The notes under the pieces are model-generated. The model did not search any database. It saw only the letters and a list, made by a program, of their open reading frames with translations, and was not told the DNA's origin. The position numbers were made by a program, and so were the translations under genes. DNA of 64,000 bases from Camarhynchus parvulus. Taxonomy: Eukaryota; Chordata; Aves; Passeriformes; Thraupidae. Shown here in pieces: positions 1-10,043 of this stretch; position 1 is the first letter of the stretch, and each line of letters starts with the position of its first letter. The DNA is taken from contig NC_044574.1 of the NCBI RefSeq assembly GCF_901933205.1, positions 19,949,733 through 20,013,732 on the forward strand, given 5' to 3'.

Positions 1-593
1 AGATCAATTTACACTTTTAGAAGCCTAATCATATGATTAAGAGCAAAAGCTTGAGGCCAGTAATACTAAATCCTGATTGCCCAGAAGGTAAATTAAAAGA
101 CCACAACATCTGCTATTTTCTAAATATAATAAAAATAATGAAATCAACTTTTTAAAAAGTCATGAGCTTTTCTATCTGCCCAATTACATTCTGAACATGT
201 GAAAAAGGTCAACCCATTATTAGTTCTTCCATTAATTATTTCACTTTTATTAAAAAAACCCTCAACTGCATTGACCTCGTACAGTACAAGAAAGAATCTG
301 AGATTTAACTAAGAATATTCAACACAGTTTTGTACCATCATTTTAGCAACTAAACACCATGTCAAAATGGTAGAAAAAATAGACCCCTGAATTCATGAAG
401 CTCTTGCTTCCATACCTTAAAAAGGCATTAAGAAAAATCACCAGCAGGCTACACATGTTAAAATGAGAATTGACATGAAGACATGCAGTTTGGATAGATA
501 TATTCATCTTACCTTTCACATATTGATTAATGAGGGTAATAAATACGTTCTTTACCATACTACAAGATAACTAGTAATCCTAGGAATGTATTC

Positions 594-655
594 TGCTTAC
601 TACACAGTACTGAAATGTGTACCCTGCTTACTACACTTTACTGAAATGTGTACCA
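594..655. repeat. Two-copy 31-bp tandem duplication
   Basis: Positions 594-624 and 625-655 are two adjacent copies of a 31-bp unit beginning TGCTTACTACAC and ending TGAAATGTGTACC. They differ at only about three positions (CAG versus CTT in the middle, and the last base). This is a simple local duplication with no sign of function. Confidence 0.85.
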
Positions 656-763
656 TGATGAGTTTTTCTCTTTTACCTATTTCTCAGAGTAAGCTGGCCT
701 AAGATGGCTATGCCATCTTATACTGTTCTTGAACTTTCTTTTGTATAGTCATGCATAATTTTT

Positions 764-803
764 ATGTGTGTGTGTGTCTATCTAGCTAGCTATCCATCCA
801 TCC
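764..803. repeat. Compound microsatellite (TG)n-(TAGC)n-(ATCC)n
   Basis: A short run of TG dinucleotides passes into TCTATCTAGCTAGC and then ATCCATCCATCC. It is a typical short compound simple repeat that may be polymorphic in length. Confidence 0.8.
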
Positions 804-1200
804 TCAGGAGAGTTTCATTTTATATAACTATAGACAAATGCAATGAGCCTCAGTGCCTGTTCTTTCACAGATTCTGGAAATCTAGTAACTAAAATCAAAG
901 GAAAATACAAGTAATTCAGGTCATTTTATTATAGATCCCTGCAATTTAATCAAATAAATTGCATCAAAAACTGCACAGACTCTATTGATTAACTCTTCAG
1001 AGGTTATAATTAGAGCATAGTGACTGTTCTCATGTAGAGAACTACGTGACAGATAAATTTAGGAAAAACAAATTCTACTTACATTTATTTCCATATGTTA
1101 CAGACTTGTCAGTATCAGATGCAAATCAGTGTTTTCTCTACAGAGTCTATTTAGAAATGGCTCTTTCCTGTCTTCATGGTTTGATAAAGTTCCTCTGAGT

Positions 1201-3243
1201 CAAAGAATCATAAAATTATTAACATTATTGGGGGATGAAACTCCAATATCATTGAGTGCATCCTTTGATCAAACACCAGTTTGTCAAGTAAACCACAGCA
1301 AAATTGTTTCATTTAAGTGCCACATCCAATTTTTTTGAACACTTTCAATGATGGTCACTCCACCATTTCTCTGGACAGCTTTTTCCAATGCTTGACCACC
1401 CTTTTAGTGAAGAAATTCTTCCTGATATTCAATCTGAACCTCTCCTGGTGCAGTTTGAGGCCATTTCCTCTTGTCTTGTCACTACTGAGAGAGACTGATC
1501 CCCACCTGGCTAGAACCTCCTTTCTAGTACTTGTAGAGAGTGATAAGGTTTCTCTTGAGCCTCCTTTTCTCCAAGCTAAAGACCCCCAGCTCCTTCAGCC
1601 ACTCCTCATATGGCTTACTCTTTAGAGCCTTGTTGCCCTACTGGGGTCATGCTTGAGCCACTCAATGTCTTTCTTGTAGCGAGGGGCCCAGAGCTGTACA
1701 CAGGACTTGTGGTGTGGACTCACCCAAGTCAAGTACAGAGAGACAATAATTTCCCTAATCCTGCAGGCCACACTATCATGGATACAAACCAGGATGCCAC
1801 TGTCCTTCTTGGCCACCTGGGTATGTGGTGGCTCATGTGGTTGAGGTGGCTGTTGACCAGCCATCCCTGCTAGGCCCCTTTCCAGACACTCTTTGCCCAG
1901 CCTGTAGCTCTGCAGGGGTTTTTGTGGCTGAAGCACAGGACAAAGCATTTTGCATTACTGAACCTCATACAACTGGCCTTGGTCCATCAACGCAGCCTGT
2001 CCAGGTCGTTCTGCAGAGCCCTCCTACCCTCCAGCAGATCAACAGTCCTGCCCAACTTGGTGACATCTGGAAATATGTGGGTCACCCGGTCATAGAAGGA
2101 TATCAGGTTGGCCAATTAAGATCTGGCTTTCCTAAATCCATGATGGCTTGGCCTGACCCACTGGTTGTCTTGTAGGTGCTGTATGATAAGTAATGAAGGG
2201 CAGCTTGGCAATTCTTGCACCAGGTCCCTCAGTAGCCTCAAGTGATTCCCATTTGGTGCCATAGGCTTGTGACTGTCTAAATGACCCAGCAGATTGTTAA
2301 CCACTTTCACCTGGATTGCAGTGGATCTGTACTGCTGTCTCTCCTTGTCTACCAGCTCAGGCATCTGGTTGCCCTGAGAATAGCGGATCTTTCTGTTAAA
2401 GACTGATACAAAGAAGGCATTAAGGGCCTGTCTTTTCAACATCCTTGGTTACAATGCTTCCCCCTGAGTCCAACAAAGGATGAAGATTTTTTTGGCCTTC
2501 TTTTTGTTGTTAATGTATTTATAAAAACACATTTTATCATCTTTTATCATAGTGCCAAGATAGAATTCTAGCTGTGCTTTTGCCTTTCTGTGTTTTTATG
2601 TAACCTACCAACATATTTGTACTGTTCCTGCCCTATTCTTCAAAGGTCATAAACTCTCTTTTTTTCCCCTCAGTTCCAACAAAACATCCCTGTTCAACCA
2701 GCTTGGTCTTCTTCCCCGACAACTTGTCTTTTGACACATAAGGAAGGTCTATTCCTGCACCTTCAAGATTTTCTTCTTAAAGTCTGTCCAGATTTGCTGG
2801 AGTCCTTTTTTTGTTAAGTACAGTCTCCCAAGGGATTCTCCTGAACAGGCCAAAGTGTGCCCTCTGGAAGTCCAAGGTAAAGATTTTGTTGACTCCCTTC
2901 CTTACTCCATCAAGAATAAAAAACTATTATTTCTTGGTCACTGTGTCTAAGTTGGCATCTCACAACAATATCTTCCACCAGCCCTTTTCTATTCATAAAC
3001 AGTAAATCTAGCTGGGCACTGCCCCTGGTAAGCTCTCTCAGCAGCTGTGTCAGGAAGTTTTCTTCCAAACATTTCAGGAACCTCTTAGACTGTCTACTCT
3101 CTACTGTGTTAAGAGGTCATCAGGCATCTGGCTGCTTAAAGCCTCTCACAAGAACAAGAAAATGTTAGCCAGCCACCTGTGGGATTCTTCATCTGCCTCT
3201 TCATCCTGGTTTTAGTTGCTTATAACAGACTACCTCCAATTCT
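1201..3243 (-). mobile_element. CR1 LINE, 5'-truncated copy, about 2 kb
   Basis: Read on the minus strand this is the 3' two kilobases of a CR1 non-LTR retrotransposon. The left edge (1201-1216) shows two decayed octamers of the CR1 tail (CAAAGAAT, CATAAAAT). It is followed by the diverged 3' UTR and then ORF2 running leftwards. Minus-strand translation at 1655-1702 reads CVQLWAPRYKKDIEWL, the well-conserved C-terminal reverse-transcriptase block of CR1. The right part (about 2650-3243) matches the region upstream of the reverse transcriptase. The catalytic box is mutated (FPDV at 2062-2073), and an internal deletion follows at about 2075-2085. The copy is dead. The right edge is approximate because it fades into unique sequence. 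Confidence 0.92.
1622..2075 (-). pseudogene. CR1 ORF2 reverse-transcriptase remnant
   Basis: This is the broken reverse-transcriptase part of the CR1 copy at 1201-3243. An open stretch on the minus strand (1622-1948) carries residues corresponding to the C-terminal thumb region (CRIREIIVSLYL, then VQLWAPRYKKDIEWL). The expected KFADDTK active-site peptide reads IFPDVTK at 2056-2076, so one of the two catalytic aspartates is lost. No intact protein can be made. Confidence 0.8.
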
Positions 3244-5161
3244 GTCTACTTTGTTTACCTGAAATTATTCTTAATTTTCTTTGAAACTCTGAATCAATAT
3301 TCTTTGTGTTGCAGACCTAATATTTGTCTTCAGTGCATAAAGTAAGGAATAGGGAGACTGGAGGAAACAAGTAAATCCAGTTAAGTAGATGAAAAGAAAT
3401 ACCATACAACAGGCAAAGTGATCAGTTTTGAAGTCCAGGATATTTGACAGAAATGGATGAAGACATAATGTTCATAACTAAGTAATTATGCAAATTTACC
3501 TGTATTTGAAAATTTAATTTGTAAGTAGATTAAAGCATCTTGGCTGTTTGTTTGGCAGCTCAGTTATCTCTATCACTTTTATAGTACTTTGCATTGAAAG
3601 AGAATAGCACAGCTATTTGTTGGTGTCTGTATTTAATAGCACTAACAGCAAAATTTCTCTCTCTACAGAAAGCCCAGAGCTGGCACTAGAGTCACTGCTC
3701 AGCTTTTATTTAGATGGCTCATTAATGTGTTTATATTTTTAATTGAAAAGCCTGTGAGTTTTTTTGTTGCTTTTATTTGAATTTAGACAATTTAAAAAGT
3801 TTTCATATTTTTTCCAAATATTTCCATCATTATTGGGGTAGAAAGATATTTAGTCAATTTTTATTTCCTCTTATATTATACCTCAGTCTTGTTGAAATCC
3901 ATCAACATATCTTAACATTTTTTTCCAAAAAAAGAATATTGCTATCTCTGCTTACAGTTAGGGGAGCCAATAAAGCCCTCAGTGCAACACCATCTTGCTG
4001 TGTTGCAAGCTTATATGTCTCTATTTGTACATGTTCACAGGTTCCTCCTCTACTTTTACATGCCTCCTCCCCACCAAAATAAACACTGTGAGAAATAATC
4101 TTTCCAAGACATTGTAGAATCCTTTTGCTTTACCATATGCTTTGAAAATGAGTGAAATAGTTAATAATGCTAAACTGTAAAATCTCCTCTCAGTTTCTGC
4201 ATCACATGAAATAATCTGGACATTTCATGGCTCAGAACTGTGGCATCTGGCCCTTTACATTCTCAGGCAAATGTCTCTCTAGGTAGCACTTTATCATTTG
4301 AATTTCAAAAGCTTCTTTTGCATGCACATCATCCTTTGGGTTTGCCTTTATTTTTATAGTAAAAGATTAAGCTGTGAAGAACATCAGAGCTCCCTCCTGG
4401 AATCTTCTATGCTACTGTTCATGTCCCATGAGGGAACATACATTTGAGAACACATTTTGGAAACATGGATTTCAGTAAAATTTTATTTTTATTTTAATCC
4501 TACAATAAGTATGTTTTTTCCTTCAATGCGTATTCAGGTATGTATAATTATGATTATATTAGTAATTTGGTTTTCTCAGGAATCATATGTAAACAGAAAA
4601 AAACCTTAAAGTTTTGGATAGCACTGAAAGGCCCGTGTAACTATGTTTTTAAGTTTGTTTCTAACATTGCCTTCAAATAGAGTTCCATGATACCTTTCCT
4701 GGCTGTATGAACCAGATATTCATGTGTGATGTCAGGTATGAGAATAACTGAAATCAGACCTTTGTCTCAACATCAAAATCAAGAAAGAGAATACAATCTC
4801 TACTTCATTGGTTTGAGTAATTTTGGATTTGTTTTCATAATCTGATGACAACTGGAACTAAGCCTAACCAACTGCAATGTTTAATTTGATACTCTTAAGT
4901 TTTAGGTTGATATTACAACTGGGTAACTTTTAAGGATCCCTAAGTGTAGTCGTGAAAAATACATTTATCTTCACATGTAAGTGTGAATGATAATGTTCAG
5001 GTGAAAGGGTTTGTTCATTAAAAAACTGTAGAAAAAATGTTGGAAATTTTATTTTCTGATGGAAAAAATATCTAGCTTGTTGACCACCAGTTAGATGGTA
5101 AGCAGTATGATACTGCCTTTTGTTTTGCCTTAATGTCTAAGAGGCACCAAAGAATACAAAT

Positions 5162-5207
5162 GGGAAGGAGTGGGAGGGGGGAGGGGGAGAGAGAAAGAGA
5201 GAGAGAC
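5162..5207 (+). repeat. Polypurine tract with G-quadruplex motif
   Basis: Positions 5162-5187 hold four runs of at least three G (5162-5164, 5172-5174, 5176-5181, 5183-5187) separated by loops of 7, 1 and 1 bases. This satisfies the canonical G-quadruplex pattern. It continues as GA-rich repeats to about 5207. The whole tract is nearly pure purine on the plus strand, so triplex formation is also conceivable. Any role is inference. Confidence 0.75.
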
Positions 5208-5446
5208 ATTGAGATCTGAATGGAATGATCACGTACTTCTCCAAATATCCTAATGGAATTCTCCTTATTGGTCAATGGAGTTTCAGAGGAAGATCAGTAC
5301 TTATGATTTATGTCTTATTGCACTTGTAAACATGTACAGTCTTCCACAGACTATACTTTGCCCTGAAAAGATTTAAACATCTCCCTAAAATAATGATTTC
5401 AATGCAGTTTTGATCAGGCTTTCATTTATCTGTTATTACCAGAGAG

Positions 5447-5461
5447 TAGGTAGGTAGGTAG
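5447..5461. repeat. Short (GTAG)n tetranucleotide repeat
   Basis: About four tandem GTAG/GGTA units. This is an ordinary microsatellite seed. Confidence 0.7.
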
Positions 5462-6355
5462 AGTGGGTGGAACTCCAGCAGTCTAAATCTTATTAGATAC
5501 CAGCGCCTCAGGGAAAACCATGAAGATTTTGTTAATTATTCCGATTACTCTTATCTTAATATTTTGTGCTAACAGCCAGCACTCTGAGCTGCGGAAATGT
5601 AGAGATGTGTTTGACCTTTTAGTCTATTAAATGAAATAACATTTATTTTGACATTAATACCTTGTTTCTTTTAGTAGGAAACAGGAGTGAGTAGAACAAA
5701 ATATGATCTCTTCACAATTTTATTGGACTGAACCCTCATGTGCATCATCTCATTTTTATTGCTGCAGCCCTTATTGCAAAAAAAAAAAACAAACAAAAAC
5801 CCACAGGCAGACAAACATATACAGAAAGGAAAAAGAGAAAGAAAAATACAGACTAATAATAATATAAATTCTTCTTTACCCTGTAGACAGGTTTTTAAAT
5901 CCTCTATCTAGCTTCTCTTTCAGTATCACTCTAGGCAATAATTCCTACAGATATTAACAGACTGGGAAAGTCCATGCAGTGCTTTGACTCTACTGATGTA
6001 CATTTTTTCAACAGAAATTCTAGGCAATTATGAAAGTTGTTCATAACATTTTATGAATAGTTTATTAAAAAAATTCAGCAGAATTCATTTAAACATATCC
6101 TGTGGGACAAATTCACTGCAGGTTTAAGTCAATGCAGCCTCTTCATACACATCTTCTTCCGGTGCAGGGGAGTCACACACTACCTGTGTGGCAATGACTG
6201 TAATAAATTTTATTTCCTAACCTATGTCTAGATCCAAAACATCTAAACTCACAGTTTTAAGGAACAATCAAAGGATATGTATTTAAGGCCAGGGATTTAT
6301 TGATGGTATAACTGAAATCTTAGCAGTCTCACCAACTTAGTCTGAATCTAATTAT

Positions 6356-6796
6356 TGTAGGTGGTTCTTGTTGTGGCCAGGACATGGTTAATTTTTGCAG
6401 TAGTCAGGAGGGCTATGGCTAGGACTCAGAGGTTATTCTACATGAACTCACATCATTTTTTAAGGATGCAGGAAGAGCTGTCTTCTAGGTTGGTGTAGAG
6501 GGGCTGAAGGAGAGGTCAGGTATTGCCTGTTCTTGGGGGGTTTCTGTGGGAATGATTTGCCTCTTGTACACTCTGTCTTTAGTATTGTTGCTGTTACTGG
6601 TTGTTTTCTTGTCTCATTGCTGTTTCCAGTAAATTGTTTTTGCCTTGACCTGTGATCTTTACCTTCCTTGACTCCACTTCTCCTCTCCATCCTGATGCAG
6701 CAGGCATGAAGGTGAGGGGGAAGTGAGCAAGTGGCACATGGTTTAGAGTCTCAGTGGGAGCATTAAATGGGAGAGTAGCATTCCTAAACCATGACA
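6356..6796 (+). mobile_element. ERVL-like LTR, diverged, plus strand
   Basis: The segment matches, with heavy divergence, a common avian ERVL-type long terminal repeat as I recall it. It opens with TGTAGGTGGTTCTTG and GGTTAATTTTTGCAGTAG. A polyadenylation-type block CCAGTAAATTG follows at about 6626-6636 (variant signal AGTAAA at 6628-6633). Next come a CT-rich stretch, then GGAAGTGAGCAAGTGG and the terminal TAAACCATGACA. The ends form an imperfect inverted repeat (TGT.GTGG against TGTCATGG). I see no matching flanking duplication (left ATTAT, right GCAGG), so the boundaries are not proven. Recombination or later rearrangement may have removed one side. It is a non-coding relic. Confidence 0.72.
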
Positions 6797-7340
6797 GCAG
6801 GAAAGAAACAATACTTTTATGCAGAAAATCTTTCAGTGCTACCAGAGGTAGAACTGTTATATGTGCACTTCCAAGCTTCTACTCTATTTCCTGGTGGTGG
6901 GCTTGCTCTTCACCTTCTGTTTCCAGGCCTTAAGGCTGGTGCTTTCATTCCCATGGTGGTAGGGATGCTATGGTTGGGTTTCAGCCTTCGATGTTTTTCA
7001 CTGGAGATAATACAGTGTTAGCGTATAGAGTTGATAACTTCTTCCTCCTTTATCTACTCATGTTCATTTTCACAGGTCTGCTGACATACTTTTACGCCTT
7101 GTGTTGGTCTACAGCTTCCCATTACACCCAGTTTTACATTATATGGTGGCTTTTACTGGTGTTTAGCCAAGAACCAGTGTAACTGTATGTTTGATATTCT
7201 TTGACTGACACCTGCTGAGTTGTTGAGAGCTGTGAGTCTCTTGTTCCAGGGCCTTCCATCCCCCATCCTCATGAGGCAGTGCTCTTCTAGGACCATTCTC
7301 TGTCTCCACTTCTCAAGGCCTGTGCTGTCACACCAGGTCT
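6797..7340. other. Unclassified segment next to the ERVL-like LTR
   Basis: This stretch is T-rich on the plus strand and somewhat richer in G+C than its surroundings. It begins exactly where the LTR seems to end. It shows no primer-binding site or recognisable retroviral gene. Two overlapping hydrophobic frames (6791-7021 and 6970-7182) have no family motif I know. It could be decayed internal retroviral sequence, another old repeat, or unique DNA. Confidence 0.35.
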
Positions 7341-9064
7341 ACTTTTCCCTGTAGATTTTAAAAATCATGCTAATTACAAAGATAAACAAATTAGCCACAG
7401 TCTCCCAGTTAGTTACAAAAGTTGCACTTATATCTAAACCATGTCACCAAGGTAGGTCAAGAAAAGGTAAGAGAAAGCAGACTTTACAAGCCCGAGTCCT
7501 GAGGCTGTACAAATTCAGTTCAATGTCTTCCCCATATTGCTAGCCATGGCAATGCCATGCAATAGTGAAACAAAGAGGACACAGAAGTATCCAAAATTTT
7601 AAGAGAATAGAAAGTTGATTAATAGAATAGAAAGTCACTAAGCAAGCAGAGAAACATGCCATGAAACTCTTACAAAATGTTCACTATGTCCCTCAAAATT
7701 TCCCAGTGGCCTCTGACATTCAATGAATATATCACACTCTTTGCAATAATAAAAGAAGAAAAGAACTATTGAACAGACAGCCTTGCCAAATAAACTTTGG
7801 AGATACTTTTTTTCACCAGATTGAGTAAATATTTGAAAAGTGTTTTTTTTAGAGAGAACAAAAAATATATTATTTCTGAACAGTCTGGTCATCAAATTAA
7901 AAATCTTTAAAAATTGTGTCAAGTTTTCTACATTGTTCTATAATGTGACTTTTCAAATCCCTGAGGGGAAAAAAAAAGCAATTTGGGATGAGGGTGTTCT
8001 TCAAAGTCTGACTTCTCCCATGCAGTTGAAAAAGATACCTATCAGGGCCTTTTGCCACAGTGGTTTTCTTTGATGTGATAATTTGGTCATTAGAGTTGTA
8101 TCACATAATATTTACAAAAAAAAAAAGAAAAATAAGGAAGAAACACATTCCAATCACAAACTGTCAATAGCATATTATTTGCACTGTCGTGGTTGAGCTC
8201 ACAAACTGAATTTATGGAAGACAATAAAGTAAAGAATATACTGAATATAAATATTCTGTATTTGTGAAATAAAGAAAATGAGGAGAAACACATCTCTACG
8301 CACTAGTGGGTGCCAATTTCAGAGGTATAAAGCCTAAATTCTTCTTTTTCTTTAGGGGTCAATTAATATAGAACTATTCCATACAGACTGAAGTGATTTC
8401 TAAAAAAAAAAAAAATTGAGGTCTTTCCAAAATACATATAACTTTATGGATAGGTCATTATAATGGAAGAGACAGATCCTGATCCTCTGAGATAAAGAAG
8501 GTAATTGAACCTGTCTCTTTATACAAGCAGTGTAATCACTGAAATGCAAAGGAACTGATGAAAGAGAATATGAGGGGATTAGGAAGAAAATTATACCCCC
8601 TCCTCTTTGGACCGAATTCATAAGATATGTCCATCAATTTTGAAAGAAGTTAGTTAACTACAATCTGGGAAAGGGTCATGTGTCTTATAGGACTAAAAAG
8701 CTCAGAGGTACACTACTGCTACCTCTACCTAAGACTGATGTTTTCACTTCTACTCTTGTTTCCTCAAGAGTAGATCTGTCAGTTCCTTTCTCAGATTATT
8801 GGATCCCACTCTTACCTGAATATGTTTCTCTGTGTCTCTCTATTAAACCAAAAATTAATAATCTGACTTTTATGAAAAACATTAATTTCTAGTGATAGAC
8901 TTAATAAAATAAATGCTCAAAATATGTTCTTTGTTGTTCACAGCCTGATAAATCTGACTGAAAATTTCAGCTCAGAATTTTGTGCATAAGCATTTATGAT
9001 CTTTACTCTGTTGATGCCATAGAATGCCAGCGTGCCAGTTGTGGTAATCAATGGAATAAAAAGC
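7341..9064. other. Unique AT-rich sequence, no gene seen
   Basis: No gene, RNA or repeat family is recognised. There are only short A runs (for example 8401-8414) and chance frames below 95 codons. Confidence 0.55.
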
Positions 9065-10043
9065 CATAGACTAATAGGATCATAGAATATCCTGAACTGG
9101 AAGGCAGCCACTAGGATCATCAAGTGCAGTTCCTGTCTCAGCACAGGACAACCCCCAAAATCACAGGATATGCCTGACTGCATTTCCCAAATGTTTCTTG
9201 AACTCTGTCAAGATTGATGCTGTGGCCACTTCCCTGGGGAACCTGTTCCAGGGCTCAACCACCCTCCAGGTGAAGAATGTTTTGCTAATATATAACCTAA
9301 ACTTCCCCTGCGAGAACTTCATGCAGTTCCCTCAGGTCCTGCCACTGGTCACGATAGAAAAGAGATCAGTGTCTGCCCCCCACCTCCCTCTGTGAGGAAA
9401 CTCTTGACTGGGATATGATCTTGCTTGTCTCCTCTTCTCCAGGCTGAACAAACTAGGTGCTACTCATATGGTTTCCCCTCAAGACCCTTCACTACATTCA
9501 AAAACCTCTTTTGGATGCACTCTAGTAACTTTATATCCTTCTTACAATGTAGAGCCCAAAACTGCCCCCCAGCACTCAAGGTGAGGCTACCCCAGTGCAG
9601 AGCAGAATGGGACAATCTATCCCCTTGCCTGGCGGGCAATGCTGTGCCTGACGCACCCCAGAACACAGCTGGCCCTCCTGGCTGCCAGGACACATTCAAT
9701 TTGCCATCAATGAGGATCCACAGGTCCCTTTCCACAGCACTGCTTTCCAGCATATCACCACCCAATCTATACAGGCATCCAGAAATGCCCCATTCCAGGC
9801 GCAGGATCTGGCACTTCTCTTTGTTAAATATCATACAGTTCCTGATTGCTCAGACATGTAATTTGTCAAGATCTCTCTACAGGAACTCTCTGCTTTCAAG
9901 GGAGTCAACAGCTACTCCCAATTTAGTATTATTAAAAAACTTGCTTATTATCCCTTCCCTTCCTGCATCCAGATCATTTACAATGTTGAAGAGCACAGGG
10001 CTGAGCATGGAGTCCTACAGAACCCCACTAGTGACAGGTGACC
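9065..10043 (-). mobile_element. CR1 LINE 3' fragment, about 1 kb
   Basis: The left edge carries octamers of the CR1 tail (CATAGACT, AATAGGAT, CATAGAAT at 9065-9088). The element then reads leftwards through a typical CR1 3' UTR and the C-terminal half of ORF2. Minus-strand translation gives MLSPVLFNI and NDLDAGREGIISKF, then YRLGGDMLESSAVERDL and KKDIKLLECIQKRF. All are signature CR1 reverse-transcriptase blocks. The catalytic box is destroyed (FFNN at 9928-9939). The 5' end is truncated at about 10043, as usual for CR1. Confidence 0.93.
9460..10040 (-). pseudogene. CR1 ORF2 reverse-transcriptase remnant
   Basis: This is the coding part of the CR1 copy at 9065-10043. An uninterrupted minus-strand frame (9460-9834, 124 codons) holds the block after the active site. 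The segment further upstream (9835-10040) holds the VLFNI motif and the active-site region in the same order as live CR1, but with a stop. The SKFADDTKLG peptide has become SKFFNNTKLG: two GAT/GAC codons became AAT and alanine became phenylalanine. The enzyme would be inactive. Confidence 0.8.

Larger units (their letters stand above)
1..1200. other. Unique AT-rich sequence, no gene seen
   Basis: No recognisable exon, RNA gene or transposable element is visible. The longest open frames are under 75 codons and look like chance frames. The only local structures are a two-copy 31-bp tandem duplication at 594-655 and a compound short microsatellite at 764-803, listed separately. Confidence 0.6.
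3244..6355. other. Unique AT-rich sequence, no gene seen
   Basis: No gene, RNA or transposon is recognisable. The longest frame (about 100 codons near 3777-4082) shows no known motif. Local structures are a polypurine/G-rich tract at 5162-5207, a (GTAG)n run at 5447-5461 and an A-rich run at 5778-5800. The stretch 3560-3770 is flagged in the findings as a possible conserved non-coding element because of its motif content. Confidence 0.55.

Noticed and set aside
1610..2175. Overlapping plus-strand frames of 87 and 116 codons
   Set aside because: These are shadows of the minus-strand CR1 ORF2 remnant.
3960..4082. AATAAA motifs near a CT-rich stretch, considered as a transcript end
   Set aside because: Isolated AATAAA is expected often in AT-rich DNA. 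No upstream exon or LTR termini were found.
6970..7182. Hydrophobic 70-codon frame, considered as a nuclear copy of mitochondrial DNA
   Set aside because: No mitochondrial protein motif could be matched, and composition and neighbouring sequence do not support it.
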